From Bacillota bacterium (lineage in GTDB: Bacteria > Bacillota > Clostridia > Oscillospirales > Oscillospiraceae): DNA of 39,504 nt. The notes below the pieces were generated by a model. That model did no database searches and had not been told where the DNA came from. It saw only the letters and a list, made by a program, of their open reading frames with translations. Positions 15,891 through 24,659 of this stretch are shown here, in pieces (the stretch's first letter is position 1; every line of letters starts with the position of its first letter). Position numbers and translations under genes: made by a program. The DNA is taken from NCBI GenBank assembly GCA_021200975.1, contig JAJQFT010000116.1, positions 1 through 39,504 of the forward strand. Reading direction: 5' to 3'.

Positions 15891-17735
15891 ATGCGCATAC
15901 TGTATAACAGCAAGCTTCCGGCCTACAAGGAGCCGTTCGGGACCCTGAACCCCGGCCAAACCTGCACGCTGCACGTCCATGTTCCCGTTTCCGTGGGGGC
16001 GAAAAACGTAGAATGTATCCTCCACCGCGAGGATGGAATGCCCGTGCAGACCATTGCGCTGCTGCCCGAGCAGGAGCTGGGTGACTACAAAATCTTTGGC
16101 GGCAGCTTCGCCATTGGTGAAACGGGGCTATACTACTACCATTTCCGCGTATGCGGGCCGGGGCAGGACTTCCGCCTGTTCAAATATGGGGACGATACAA
16201 ACATGGAGGCCGGGGACGAATGGCAGCTCAGCTGCGTCCCGCAGGATTGGGCGGTGCCCGAATGGGCGCAGGGCGCAATCTTCTACCAGATTTTCCCCGA
16301 CCGCTTCGCCCGCGCGGGCGAATGCGACCTGACCGGGAAGCTCGAGCCATACACCATCCACGAAAGCTGGGACGAGGACGTACATTGGCAGCCGGATGAA
16401 TTTGGCAATGTGCTCAACAACGACTTCTTCGGCGGCAATTTCCGGGGCATCACCGCCAAGCTCGACTATCTGGCCTCGCTGGGGGTGACGATTCTCTATC
16501 TCAACCCCATCTCCAAAAGCTTCTCCAACCACCGCTACGACACCGGCGACTACAAAACGCCCGACCCCATGCTGGGCACCCCGGAGGACTTTGCCGAGCT
16601 GTGCCGCGAGGCGCACCGCCGGGGTATCCGGGTTCTGCTCGACGGGGTGTACTCCCACACCGGCTCGGACAGCCTCTACTTCAATAAGCAGACACATTTC
16701 GACAGCACGGGCGCGTACAACTCCCAGCGCTCGCCCTATTCCAGCTGGTACCAATTCTACAGCTGGCCGAACCAGTACCGCTCGTGGTGGAACTTTGAGA
16801 CGCTGCCCACGGTCAACAAGTTTGCCCCCGAATTTATCGAATACATCCTCACGGGCGAGGACAGCGTGGTCGTCCATTGGCTGCGCCTCGGCGCGGACGG
16901 CTTCCGGCTCGACGTGGCGGATGAGCTTCCCTCGGAATTTCTCGCCCTGCTCAAGAAGCGGGTGCGGGAAATCAAGCCGGATGCGCTCGTGCTGGGCGAG
17001 GTTTGGGAGGATGCCTCCAGCAAAATCGCCTATGGCAAGCGCACGCGCTACTTTGTCGACGGCACGCTCGACAGCGTGATGAACTATCCCTTCCGCACGG
17101 CGATCCTCGACTTCCTGCGCGACCGGGACGACGGCCGCGGCCTCAAAAATACCGTGATGAGCATCGCGGAGAACTACCCGCGTCAGGTGCTGCTGGCCAA
17201 CATGAACCTGCTCGGCTCCCACGACACGCCGCGCATCCTCACGGCGCTGGTGGACGATTTCGACGGCAGCCGCGCGGAAAAATCGCAGCGCCGCCTCTCC
17301 GACCGGCAGCTGGACATTGCGCTTGAGCGGCTGCACTGCGCCGTCTTCCTGCAATACACCCTGCCGGGCAGCCCGAGCATCTACTATGGCGACGAGGCCG
17401 GCATGGAGGGCTACAGCGACCCCTTCAACCGGCGCACCTACCCCTGGGGGCGGGAGAACGGCGAGCTGATTCGCTTCTACCGCGACCTCGCACGCCTGCG
17501 GCAGAAGTCCGCGGCCCTGCGCTATGGCGACATTGAATTCTTTCAGGCGGGCGACCGCAAGCTGGGCTTCGTGCGCCAATATGCGGGCAGGAAGCTGCGC
17601 ATCCACGTCAACTGCGGCTACGATGTCTGGCAGGTACCGGCCGGGAAGGCCGTATACGGCCGCAACCTGCGCAACGTCACGATGGACTGGGTCTGCATGA
17701 AGCCGATGGGCTACTGCGTGGTGCAGGAGGACTAG
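15891..17735 (+). CDS. GH13 alpha-glycosidase (neopullulanase/cyclomaltodextrinase-like)
   Basis: This 614-residue enzyme should hydrolyse alpha-1,4 (and perhaps alpha-1,6) glucan oligomers. An N-terminal beta-sandwich (about 1-125) precedes the catalytic barrel beginning WAQGAIFYQIFPDRF. The catalytic residues are Asp341 in GFRLDVADE (nucleophile), Glu370 in LGEVWED (acid/base) and Asp445 in LGSHDTPR (transition-state stabiliser), with the LLDGVYSHTG region I also intact. The C-terminal sandwich is short. There is no signal peptide, so it acts in the cytoplasm on imported maltodextrins or glycogen. The start has TAGGAG seven bases upstream. A small Cys-rich gene follows after one base. The exact subfamily cannot be settled by eye. 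Confidence 0.92.
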   Translation: MRILYNSKLPAYKEPFGTLNPGQTCTLHVHVPVSVGAKNVECILHREDGMPVQTIALLPEQELGDYKIFGGSFAIGETGLYYYHFRVCGPGQDFRLFKYGDDTNMEAGDEWQLSCVPQDWAVPEWAQGAIFYQIFPDRFARAGECDLTGKLEPYTIHESWDEDVHWQPDEFGNVLNNDFFGGNFRGITAKLDYLASLGVTILYLNPISKSFSNHRYDTGDYKTPDPMLGTPEDFAELCREAHRRGIRVLLDGVYSHTGSDSLYFNKQTHFDSTGAYNSQRSPYSSWYQFYSWPNQYRSWWNFETLPTVNKFAPEFIEYILTGEDSVVVHWLRLGADGFRLDVADELPSEFLALLKKRVREIKPDALVLGEVWEDASSKIAYGKRTRYFVDGTLDSVMNYPFRTAILDFLRDRDDGRGLKNTVMSIAENYPRQVLLANMNLLGSHDTPRILTALVDDFDGSRAEKSQRRLSDRQLDIALERLHCAVFLQYTLPGSPSIYYGDEAGMEGYSDPFNRRTYPWGRENGELIRFYRDLARLRQKSAALRYGDIEFFQAGDRKLGFVRQYAGRKLRIHVNCGYDVWQVPAGKAVYGRNLRNVTMDWVCMKPMGYCVVQED

Positions 17736-17736
17736 G

Positions 17737-17919
17737 ATGGACGAAGCGCTTTGCACCGGCTATTGCCGCCGCCTCGACGCGCCCCGGCTCGTTCTGGCCG
17801 AGTGGGACGGGAACACCGTCACGGCCGACTGCGACTGGGGCAGCTGCCCGCACGAGGGCAGCTGCGAAATCGCCGCCGCCATCCGGGAATTTGCCGACAA
17901 CCGCAATCGGAGCCTGTAA
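17737..17919 (+). CDS. Cys-rich small protein of unknown function
   Basis: This 60-residue protein has five cysteines (6, 10, 32, 37, 43) and a nearby His39, arranged CxxxC ... CxxxxC-P-H-xxx-C, which looks like a Zn or Fe-S site. I cannot name a family. Its ATG is one base after the glycosidase stop, with AGGAGG inside the end of that gene, so the two are translated together. The end of the reading frame folds into the terminator hairpin. It is likely real because of the ribosome site, coupling and spaced cysteines, but no function can be inferred beyond a link to the glycosidase. Confidence 0.7.
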   Translation: MDEALCTGYCRRLDAPRLVLAEWDGNTVTADCDWGSCPHEGSCEIAAAIREFADNRNRSL

Positions 17920-17940
17920 GCCGGGCTCCGATTGCTTTTT
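17903..17940 (+). terminator. Intrinsic terminator of the glycosidase operon
   Basis: GCAATCGGAGCC (17903-17914) pairs perfectly with GGCTCCGATTGC (17924-17935) and is followed by TTTTT. The stop codon of the Cys-rich gene sits in the loop. Confidence 0.93.
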
Positions 17941-18022
17941 GTGGAAAATGTCATTTTTTCCGGCTGGCGGGGGTAGCTCATGCACTTTTTTAGAAAAATG
18001 TTTCGCTCCCGTGAAAAATCTA

Positions 18023-18050
18023 TTGACTTTTCGCAATTTTCCGCTATAGT
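18023..18050 (+). promoter_or_regulatory. Promoter of potABCD
   Basis: TTGACT (18023-18028), a 16-base spacer and TATAGT (18045-18050). It is 84 bases upstream of the potA start. Confidence 0.75.
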
Positions 18051-18083
18051 ATATTCTGTCGTTTTCTGACAAAAATATTTACC

Positions 18084-18111
18084 GGATGTCTGCGCCCGCG
18101 CGCGGACATCC
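18084..18111 (+). promoter_or_regulatory. Hairpin in the potA leader
   Basis: GGATGTC (18084-18090) pairs with GACATCC (18105-18111), continued by GCGC/GCGC after a 1x1 mismatch. It ends about a dozen bases before the strong GGGGGAGG site of potA. There is no T-run, so it is not a terminator. A role in translation or mRNA stability is possible. Confidence 0.45.
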
Positions 18112-18133
18112 CAAAAAGAAACGGGGGAGGATA

Positions 18134-19255
18134 ATGTCTAAGGAACTCATCAGGCTCCATGACTTGGTCGTGGAGTTCGACGGGGAGCGTATACTCGACA
18201 GCATGAATCTTTATATCAACGATCATGAATTTCTCACCTTGCTGGGCCCCTCCGGCTGCGGCAAGACCACCACTCTGCGGATTATCGGCGGTTTTTTAAG
18301 TCCCACCTCCGGCACCGTCACCTTCGACGGCCGGGTGATTAACGATGTTCCGCCCCATGCGCGGCAAATCAACACCGTGTTCCAGCGCTACGCCCTGTTC
18401 CCGCACCTGGACGTTTACGACAACGTGGCCTTTGGGCTGCGGGTCGCGAAGAAGCCCAAGGCGGAAATCGACAAGAGGGTAAAGAATATGCTGGAGGTGG
18501 TCAGCCTGAAGGGCTACGAAACCCGGCGGATCGATTCCCTGTCGGGCGGTCAGCAGCAGCGGGTCGCCATCGCAAGAGCCCTGGTCAACGAGCCAAAGGT
18601 GCTGCTGCTCGACGAGCCGCTGGGCGCCCTGGATCTGCGATTGCGCAAAGATATGCAAAACGAATTAAAACGCATCCAGCAATCCACCGGGATCACCTTT
18701 ATCTACGTGACCCACGACCAGGAGGAGGCGCTGTCCATGTCCGACACGGTTGTGGTGATGGACAAGGGAAGGATCCAGCAAATCGGCAGGCCTGAGGATA
18801 TCTATAACGAGCCGAAGAACGCCTTCGTGGCGGATTTTATCGGCGAAAGCAATATTCTGGACGGCGTGATGCTGTCCGACTACAAGGTTCGCTTCTTTGG
18901 GCGGGTATTCGACTGCGTGGACAAGGGCTTCGACCCGGACGAAAGCGTGGACGTGGTCATCCGCCCGGAGGATGTGGACATCGTCCCTGTGCGGCAGGGG
19001 CATTTGGTGGGCACCGTCACCGGCATTACCTTCAAGGGGCTGAACTACGACATCATCGTGGAATTCAAGGGCTTCAAGTGGCTCATTCAGACCCCGGACT
19101 ATCACGGCGTCGGCGAAACCATCGGCATCCGGCTGAATCCCGAGGATATTCACATCATGCACAAGAGCGAATATTCCGGTATGTTTGGTGACTACAGCTC
19201 CTACTCCGCGGAGTATGACGAGCTGACGGAGGATGCCGCAGATGAGGAAGAATAG
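18134..19255 (+). CDS. potA: Polyamine ABC transporter ATP-binding protein
   Basis: PotA hydrolyses ATP to power spermidine/putrescine import. The 373-residue protein has Walker [10 protein letters not shown] (38-46), the signature LSGGQQQR (about 135-142), Walker B VLLLDEP (about 156-162), the switch His in VTHDQEEAL and a C-terminal TOBE domain. I start it at ATG 18134 after GGGGGAGG. An in-frame ATG at 18086 has no ribosome site and lies in the leader hairpin. The gene overlaps potB by 14 bases. Substrate choice (polyamine rather than another solute) rests on the potB-potC-potD neighbours and on similarity. Confidence 0.95.
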   Translation: MSKELIRLHDLVVEFDGERILDSMNLYINDHEFLTLLGPSGCGKTTTLRIIGGFLSPTSGTVTFDGRVINDVPPHARQINTVFQRYALFPHLDVYDNVAFGLRVAKKPKAEIDKRVKNMLEVVSLKGYETRRIDSLSGGQQQRVAIARALVNEPKVLLLDEPLGALDLRLRKDMQNELKRIQQSTGITFIYVTHDQEEALSMSDTVVVMDKGRIQQIGRPEDIYNEPKNAFVADFIGESNILDGVMLSDYKVRFFGRVFDCVDKGFDPDESVDVVIRPEDVDIVPVRQGHLVGTVTGITFKGLNYDIIVEFKGFKWLIQTPDYHGVGETIGIRLNPEDIHIMHKSEYSGMFGDYSSYSAEYDELTEDAADEEE

Positions 19256-20060
19256 GACGGTTTTTCTCAGCATCCCCTACCTGCTGTGGATGCTCGTATT
19301 CACGCTGATTCCGCTGGGCGTCGTGGCGTACTACGCGTTTACCGACGTCAGCACCGGCGAATTCACGCTGGCAAACATCCTGAGCCTAGGGCAGTACATA
19401 GGAAATATCGGCGACTCCATGCTCTATGCGCTGGTGAGCGCGCTCATCTGCCTGCTGCTGGGCTATCCCGTGGCCTACTTTATCGCCAAGCAGAGCCCCG
19501 TGGCGCAAAAATTCCTGTATATGCTTGTGATGCTCCCGATGTGCATGAGCTTCCTGCTGCGCACGATGGCGTGGGTGGGGCTGCTGCAGGATACCGGCAT
19601 CATCAACAACCTGCTTGAGGCCATCGGGCTGAGCCGTTTGCCGCTCATCCGCACGCCGGCGGCGGTGGTGCTGGGCATGGTATACAACTACCTGCCCTAC
19701 ATGATTCTGCCGCTCTACGCCACCATTGTAAAAATCGATCCCAAGCTGATCGAGGCGGCGCAGGATCTCGGCTGCAACGGCGCGCAGTGCTTCCGCCGCG
19801 TGACCCTGCCGCTGAGCATTCCGGGTATTCTCTCGGGCATGACGATGGTATTCGTCCCCGCGGTGTCCACCTTCTACATCTCCCAGAAGCTCGGCAGCAG
19901 CGACACCATCCTGATTGGCGACCTGATTGAAAAGCTCTTCAAGCAGGCCTACAATCCCAACATGGGCTCGGCGCTGAGCCTGCTGCTGATGGTGCTGGTG
20001 TTTATCGCCGTCGCCATCATGAACCGCTTCGGCGGCGAGGAAGACGGGGTGATTGTATGA
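19242..20060 (+). CDS. potB: Polyamine ABC transporter permease PotB
   Basis: This 272-residue inner-membrane permease has about six helices and the cytoplasmic EAA-like loop [26 protein letters not shown] that docks on PotA. The start ATG 19242 lies nine bases after GGAGG, while an ATG at 19233 is too close to that site. It overlaps the end of potA by 14 bases and the start of potC by four (ATGA), so the transporter subunits are translationally coupled. Confidence 0.94.
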   Translation: MRKNRTVFLSIPYLLWMLVFTLIPLGVVAYYAFTDVSTGEFTLANILSLGQYIGNIGDSMLYALVSALICLLLGYPVAYFIAKQSPVAQKFLYMLVMLPMCMSFLLRTMAWVGLLQDTGIINNLLEAIGLSRLPLIRTPAAVVLGMVYNYLPYMILPLYATIVKIDPKLIEAAQDLGCNGAQCFRRVTLPLSIPGILSGMTMVFVPAVSTFYISQKLGSSDTILIGDLIEKLFKQAYNPNMGSALSLLLMVLVFIAVAIMNRFGGEEDGVIV

Positions 20061-20893
20061 AGCACGTCAACCGCGCAATCACCGTGCTGATTTTTCTGTT
20101 CCTCTACCTGCCCATGGCGGTGCTGATTGTCGGCTCGTTCAATACCGGCTCGAACCTGAGCCATTTCGACGGCTTCACCCTCTCGCGCTATGCCGAGCTA
20201 TTCCAGGATCGGGCTCTGCTCGCGCTTATGCGCAACTCCATCGTGCTTTCGTTGCTCGCCAGCGTGATTGCCACCGCTTTCGGCACGATGGCGGCGGTGG
20301 GCATCCGCGCGCTGCGCCCCCGGCTTCGCGGCGCGGTGATGGCCGTAACCAACATCCCCATGACGAACCCGGACATTGTGACCGGCATCTCGCTGAGTCT
20401 GCTGTTCGTATTCGTGGGCAGCGGCCTGCTAGGGATGCGCCAGTCGCTGTCTTTCTGGACGCTGCTGATTGCGCACATCACCTTCAACCTGCCCTACGTC
20501 ATCCTGAACGTGATGCCAAAGCTCAACCAGATGGATCCCGCGCTGCACGATGCCGCGCTCGACCTCGGCTGCACGAATGTGCAGGCCTTCTTCAAGGTGA
20601 CGATTCACGAGATTATGCCGGGCATTCTTTCCGGCGCGGTGATGGCGTTCACCATGAGCTTGGACGATTTCGTGATTAGCTATTTCGTCAGCGGCACGGA
20701 TTTTGTAACCCTGCCTGTGGAAATTTACAACTATGTGAAAAAGCCCATCCCGCCGAGAGTGTACGCCCTGTTCACCCTGCTGTTTCTGCTCATTCTGGTG
20801 CTGATGACCGTGATGAATTTATTGCAGGTTCGCACCGACAGGAGCCGCAGCGCGTCGCATCGCGCAGGAATGATAAAGGAGGAAAAACGATGA
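20057..20893 (+). CDS. potC: Polyamine ABC transporter permease PotC
   Basis: This 278-residue second permease has six predicted helices and the EAA-type loop DAALDLGCTNVQAFFKVTI leading into MPGILSGAVMAFTMSLDDFVISYF, a stretch very typical of PotC. It starts in a four-base overlap with potB and ends in a four-base overlap with potD. It forms the membrane channel with PotB. Confidence 0.95.
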   Translation: MKHVNRAITVLIFLFLYLPMAVLIVGSFNTGSNLSHFDGFTLSRYAELFQDRALLALMRNSIVLSLLASVIATAFGTMAAVGIRALRPRLRGAVMAVTNIPMTNPDIVTGISLSLLFVFVGSGLLGMRQSLSFWTLLIAHITFNLPYVILNVMPKLNQMDPALHDAALDLGCTNVQAFFKVTIHEIMPGILSGAVMAFTMSLDDFVISYFVSGTDFVTLPVEIYNYVKKPIPPRVYALFTLLFLLILVLMTVMNLLQVRTDRSRSASHRAGMIKEEKR

Positions 20894-21981
20894 AAAAAGG
20901 AATTTGCCTGCTGCTCGCGGCTCTGCTTGCGCTTGGCTGCTTTGGCCTTTCCGGCTGCTCCGGGGAGGATACCGTCACCATCACCGTTTACAACTGGGGG
21001 CAGTACATGGCGCGCGGTGAGGATGGCTGCATCGACGTGATCGCCCTGTTTGAGGAGGCCTACCCGGGCATTAAGGTCAACTACGTCACCGTAGAGGACA
21101 ACGAGACCCTGTATACCAAGCTGAAAAACGGCGGCATCTCCGTGGACGTGATTATTCCCTCGGATTATATGATTGCCCGCCTGATCAGCGAGGATATGCT
21201 CCTGCCGCTCAACTACGACAATATCCCGAACTATTCCTACATCAACGACGACCTGAAGGGTATGTACTACGACCCGGACGAGCTATACTCCGTTCCCTAC
21301 ACCTGGGGCACGGTGGGCATCATCTACAATACCAAGTACGTTTCCACCGAGGAGGTGGAGGAAAAGGGCTGGGGCATCCTGTGGGAGGAGTCCTATAGCG
21401 ATAAAATCCTCATGTTCAGCAACTCCCGCGACGCCTTCGGCATCGCCTGCTACCTGCTCGGCTACGACGTGAATACCACCGATACCGACGAGCTGAATGC
21501 CTGCGCCGCCCTGCTCGCCGAGCAGAAGAGCCTCGTGCAGCAGTACGTCATGGATCAGGTTTTCAGCCTGATGGAGGGCGAGGAGGCCTGGATTGCCCCC
21601 TACTACGCAGGCGATTACCTGACGATGGCGGAGTCGAACGAGGACCTGGCCTTCTACCGGCCGACAGAGCAGGGCTTCAACCGCTTCGTGGACGCGATGT
21701 GCATTCCCTCCTGCGCCGAGCATCAGGAGGAGGCGGAGCTGTTCATCAACTTCGTAACCGACCCCGAAATCATGGCGGGCAACATGGAATACGTCTATTA
21801 TTCCGCCCCGGCGGACGCGGCGAAAGCGTACATGGATGAGGATATGGCGAGCGACCCCGTTTCCTATCCGAGTGAGGAGGATCTGGCCAGCGCCACCTTC
21901 TTCGCCCTGCTGCCAGACGAAACCACCCGCTATGTGGAGGATTTGTTCATCCAGATTCGCGCCGGAAGCTACACCGGCTAA
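20890..21981 (+). CDS. potD: Polyamine-binding lipoprotein PotD
   Basis: This 363-residue extracellular solute-binding protein is anchored as a lipoprotein: a basic start, a hydrophobic stretch and the lipobox LSGC with the modified Cys at position 23. The mature part begins TVTITVYNWGQYM, typical of PotD/PotF proteins, and retains the VDVIIPSDYMIARL and PYTWGTVGIIYN segments. It captures spermidine or putrescine for PotBC. It is the last gene of the operon, in a four-base overlap with potC. Confidence 0.95.
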   Translation: MKKGICLLLAALLALGCFGLSGCSGEDTVTITVYNWGQYMARGEDGCIDVIALFEEAYPGIKVNYVTVEDNETLYTKLKNGGISVDVIIPSDYMIARLISEDMLLPLNYDNIPNYSYINDDLKGMYYDPDELYSVPYTWGTVGIIYNTKYVSTEEVEEKGWGILWEESYSDKILMFSNSRDAFGIACYLLGYDVNTTDTDELNACAALLAEQKSLVQQYVMDQVFSLMEGEEAWIAPYYAGDYLTMAESNEDLAFYRPTEQGFNRFVDAMCIPSCAEHQEEAELFINFVTDPEIMAGNMEYVYYSAPADAAKAYMDEDMASDPVSYPSEEDLASATFFALLPDETTRYVEDLFIQIRAGSYTG

Positions 21982-21992
21982 GCAAGACACGT

Positions 21993-22029
21993 AAAAAGGC
22001 CCTGCCGGGGCGTGTTCCCGGCAGGGCCT
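21993..22029. terminator. Terminator between convergent potD and cpsD
   Basis: AGGCCCTGCCGGG (21997-22009) pairs with CCCGGCAGGGCCT (22017-22029). On the - strand it is followed by TTTTT, so it is a strong terminator for the cps genes. The + strand tail (GTTCTTG) is weaker but may serve potD. Confidence 0.9.
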
Positions 22030-22068
22030 GTTCTTGATGCTTGGAAAGGAAAGTTTTTCCCTTAGCTT

Positions 22069-22824
22069 TTACTTTCTTCCCGAGCCGCTGGAGCCCGAGG
22101 AGCCGCGCTCCGCGCGCGAGGCGCTGCGGGCGCTTTTATAATAGGATTTGTAATACTTCTCGTGCCTGGAGGAGGCGGTAGCATGGGTGAGCACCAGCCC
22201 GAGAATCCGCACGCCGGAGATTTCCAGCAGGCGGATGGAATTCTCCAAATCCTTCTTCTCGCAATAGTCCTGCCGCACCACCAGCACCATCCCATGCAGG
22301 AAGCTGGAAACCGCCAGCGCATCCGCCACCTCGCCCAGAGGCGGCAAATCCACCAGAATGTAGTCAAAGCTTGGGGAAAGCAGGCGCAGCGTTTCCTCCA
22401 TCATGCGCGAGCCGAGCAGTTCCGATGGGTTTGGCGGCACGCTGCCGCAGGGGATGATCCAAAGGCCGTCCGCCTCCTGCACGCGCTTGAGCACCTCGTT
22501 GCCGTTTGCCTTGCCCGCCAGCAAATCCGACAGGCCCGGCCTGGAGGGCACCTTCATCGCCCGCGCGATATTGGGCAGGCGCATATCGCCCTCAATCAGG
22601 CACACCCGCTTGCCGCCCTTGGCCAGAAAATAGGCCAAATTCAGGGAAAGGGTGGTCTTGCCCTCCATCGCGAGGCTGCTGGTGATGCCAATCACCTGGC
22701 AGGAGGCATCGACATTGTCACAAAAGGAGATATTCGTGCGCAGAAGCTTATAGGCTTCCTGCGCGCTGAAGCTGAGCGCATCGCCCACAAAGACGCGGCC
22801 TTCTCTCTTTTCCGTCTTTTTCAT
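22069..22824 (-). CDS. cpsD: Capsular tyrosine kinase (CpsD/BY-kinase)
   Basis: This 251-residue cytoplasmic kinase autophosphorylates on a C-terminal tyrosine cluster and, with CpsC, controls polysaccharide chain length and export. The ATP site is at 47-58 (ITSSLAMEGKTT). It departs slightly from the usual GEGKST form by having Met before EGKTT. Walker A' is LIEGDMR (76-82) and Walker B YILVDLPP (about 154-161). The tail holds Tyr224, 225, 228 and 229 followed by a Ser/Gly/Arg stretch, matching the tyrosine-cluster design. The start overlaps the cpsC stop by four bases. Confidence 0.93.
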   Translation of the reverse strand: MKKTEKREGRVFVGDALSFSAQEAYKLLRTNISFCDNVDASCQVIGITSSLAMEGKTTLSLNLAYFLAKGGKRVCLIEGDMRLPNIARAMKVPSRPGLSDLLAGKANGNEVLKRVQEADGLWIIPCGSVPPNPSELLGSRMMEETLRLLSPSFDYILVDLPPLGEVADALAVSSFLHGMVLVVRQDYCEKKDLENSIRLLEISGVRILGLVLTHATASSRHEKYYKSYYKSARSASRAERGSSGSSGSGRK

Positions 22825-23540
22825 ATCGACGCGCTCCCCCTTTTATTCCCCGATTCGCTGTCAAATTCGGGAATGGTCGCCAGCAGCGGATAGGAATAGG
22901 CCTTCAAATCGTCCTCGCCGTGAATCTTATTATCCAGAATCTCGAGAACCACCACCGGCGCAACGCTCAGCAGCAGGCCAATCAGCAGCCCCATCATCGT
23001 GTAGCGGCTGGTGCTGGGAGAAACCTTGGTGGCCGGGAGCAGGGCGTAGTCCACCACGCTGACGGAGCTGCTCTGCACCACGGAGGTGATCAGCGTCGGC
23101 GCGATGTCCGCCAGCGCGTTGGCAATACGCACCACCTCTTCGGCATCGGTGCCGGTGACGGTGACCTTCATCACCTCGGTGGAGGACACGGAGGAGGTGG
23201 AAATCATGCCAGCCAGCTGGGAATAGGTATACGGCAGGCTCTCCTGCGCGATCACGCTACCAAGGCAGCTATAGCTCTCCAAAATCACGCCGTAGGTATC
23301 CACCAGCGACTGGGACACGGAGATATCCGAGGAAGAAATGCTGCCGGAAGAGGTTTCCTTGTTGCTCACATACATCGTGATGTAAGCGGAATACTGCGGC
23401 GTTACCAGCTTGGAAACCAGAAAGCCGCCGATGCCGCACAGCAGGGTTACGGCCAGAATCAGCGCCAGCTTCTTCCGAATCGCCTTAAAAATCCGAAGCA
23501 AATCAATTTGTACTACATTATTGTCTTTTTCGCTACTCAT
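22821..23540 (-). CDS. cpsC: Chain-length determinant / BY-kinase activator (CpsC/Wzz)
   Basis: This 239-residue membrane protein has two membrane helices (about residues 20-45 and 170-195) flanking an extracellular domain, the Wzz/CpsC topology. The segment SPSTSRYTMMGLLIGLLLS marks the start of the second helix. The C-terminal tail in the cytoplasm activates CpsD. I start it at ATG 23540 after GAGGTGG. An upstream start at 23579 would overlap cpsB and lacks similarity. It overlaps cpsD by four bases. Confidence 0.92.
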   Translation of the reverse strand: MSSEKDNNVVQIDLLRIFKAIRKKLALILAVTLLCGIGGFLVSKLVTPQYSAYITMYVSNKETSSGSISSSDISVSQSLVDTYGVILESYSCLGSVIAQESLPYTYSQLAGMISTSSVSSTEVMKVTVTGTDAEEVVRIANALADIAPTLITSVVQSSSVSVVDYALLPATKVSPSTSRYTMMGLLIGLLLSVAPVVVLEILDNKIHGEDDLKAYSYPLLATIPEFDSESGNKRGSASI

Positions 23541-23550
23541 ACAGCCACCT

Positions 23551-24288
23551 CTATTTTGCGCCGACGGCCAGCGGCGCATTGGCCAGCAGGCGGCGTGGAT
23601 TTTCCACAGTCAATAGATTCAAGTATTGCGTGCCATAGTCCTTTGCCAGCGCCTGCACCGGGGCGCGCAGCTTGGTTGTGCGGCCGCCGAGCCCATGCGC
23701 GTCCGACGCCACAAAGGCCGCTGCCTGCCGTTCCAGCATCCAGCGGGCGGTTTTCTGCGCCCTGCGGCCAAAGCTACCGCCGGGGCTGCCGCAGTTGATT
23801 TGCAGTGCGAAGCCCGCCTGCGCCCATGCAAGCAGCAGCTTGCGGTCGCGCTGCGCGGCGTCGTATCGCTCGGGGTGCGCCACAATGGGGTGGATGCCCG
23901 CCGCGGCGATTTTTTCCAGCGCGCTCGTCATGTAGTCCGCGCGCTCATCAAAGAAGAATTCCACCAGCGCATAATCCGTGCCCGCCATGCGGGGAAAGGG
24001 GATACCAGGCAGCAGAGCGGGGTCATCCTCCGCCAACAGCACCTCCGCGCCGAAATGGCAGCGCACCGGCAGCCCCGACTGCGCCAGCGCCAGCCGAAGC
24101 TCCTGCTCCGCCAGCCCAAGCTGCTCCATGCGCGCGGCATCGAGCTGCCGATCCCATGTAACATGGGGGGTTGCGATGATATCGGTAATCGCGTCGTCCG
24201 CGGCCATCGCCGCCATTTGCATCGAAACCGCCGTGGATTCCGAGCCGTCGTCCACCCCCGGCAGAATATGACAATGAATATCAATCAT
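23551..24288 (-). CDS. cpsB: Tyrosine-protein phosphatase CpsB (PHP family)
   Basis: This 245-residue manganese-dependent phosphatase opposes CpsD. It begins MIDIHCHILPGVDDGS, the PHP metal-binding motif (His5, His7), and keeps later ligands in EVLLAEDD, HPIVAHPERYDA and ASDAHG. The start ATG 24288 follows AAGGAGC at the proper distance. Longer frames upstream lack a site. It is the first gene of the cpsBCD operon. Confidence 0.93.
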   Translation of the reverse strand: MIDIHCHILPGVDDGSESTAVSMQMAAMAADDAITDIIATPHVTWDRQLDAARMEQLGLAEQELRLALAQSGLPVRCHFGAEVLLAEDDPALLPGIPFPRMAGTDYALVEFFFDERADYMTSALEKIAAAGIHPIVAHPERYDAAQRDRKLLLAWAQAGFALQINCGSPGGSFGRRAQKTARWMLERQAAAFVASDAHGLGGRTTKLRAPVQALAKDYGTQYLNLLTVENPRRLLANAPLAVGAK

Positions 24289-24321
24289 GGCGATGCTCCT
24301 TACCCTCACGCTTGCCGGATG

Positions 24322-24350
24322 ATTATATCATGATATCCGCCAAAATGCAA
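24322..24350 (-). promoter_or_regulatory. Promoter of cpsBCD
   Basis: On the - strand TTGCAT (complement of 24345-24350), a 17-base spacer and TATAAT (complement of 24322-24327), with an extended -10 TGA. It is 33 bases from the cpsB start. Confidence 0.88.
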
Positions 24351-24400
24351 GCCCAAAATATCGTTTTATTCCGTAAAACTCCCAATTTTCCCCGGCTGCG

Positions 24401-24438
24401 AAAAAAATCGCCTCCCCGGCCACTTCCCGGGAAGGCGA
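24401..24438 (-). terminator. Terminator of the amidase/membrane-protein cassette
   Basis: On the - strand TCGCCT and CCCGG (24438 downward) pair with CCGGGGAGGCGA, followed by seven T residues (24407-24401). It lies after the last small membrane gene. Confidence 0.9.
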
Positions 24439-24468
24439 AAGTCCAATTTTTTTACAACCTCAAAAGGG

Positions 24469-24654
24469 CTACCCTGCCGTCCTTTTCTCCGACACCGTGC
24501 CGAAATAGAACGAAATCACGCTGCTGACGATAATCATCACATTGTCCGCTGAAATGCTGCCCTTGAGCGCGAGGACAACGAACACCAACATCACCAGCAG
24601 CGTCACGAGCGTCTTTACCTTGACCAGCGCCGCCAAATTGCTCCAAATCTCCAT
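24469..24654 (-). CDS. Small two-helix membrane protein (holin-like)
   Basis: This 61-residue protein has two likely membrane helices: VKTLVTLLVMLVFVVLALKG and NVMIIVSSVISFYFG. It ends in a charged SEKRTAG tail. That topology and its place behind a signal-less amidase resemble phage holins. I chose ATG 24654, seven bases after AAAGGGGGTG. A GTG and an ATG a few codons upstream are possible but overlap the ribosome site. I cannot match it to a named holin family with certainty. Confidence 0.65.
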   Translation of the reverse strand: MEIWSNLAALVKVKTLVTLLVMLVFVVLALKGSISADNVMIIVSSVISFYFGTVSEKRTAG

Positions 24655-24659
24655 CCTGT

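Noticed and set aside
16128..17756. Long antisense reading frame opposite the GH13 gene
   Set aside because: It has no ribosome site or recognisable domain and is a by-product of GC-rich codon bias, as are the other long antisense frames opposite rfbA/rfbB, the ABC-F gene and htpG.
84..24350. Shared regulatory motif in the polysaccharide and cpsB promoters
   Set aside because: Both have TTGCAT and an extended TATAAT, but the htpG promoter has the same features, so the similarity is not specific to polysaccharide genes.
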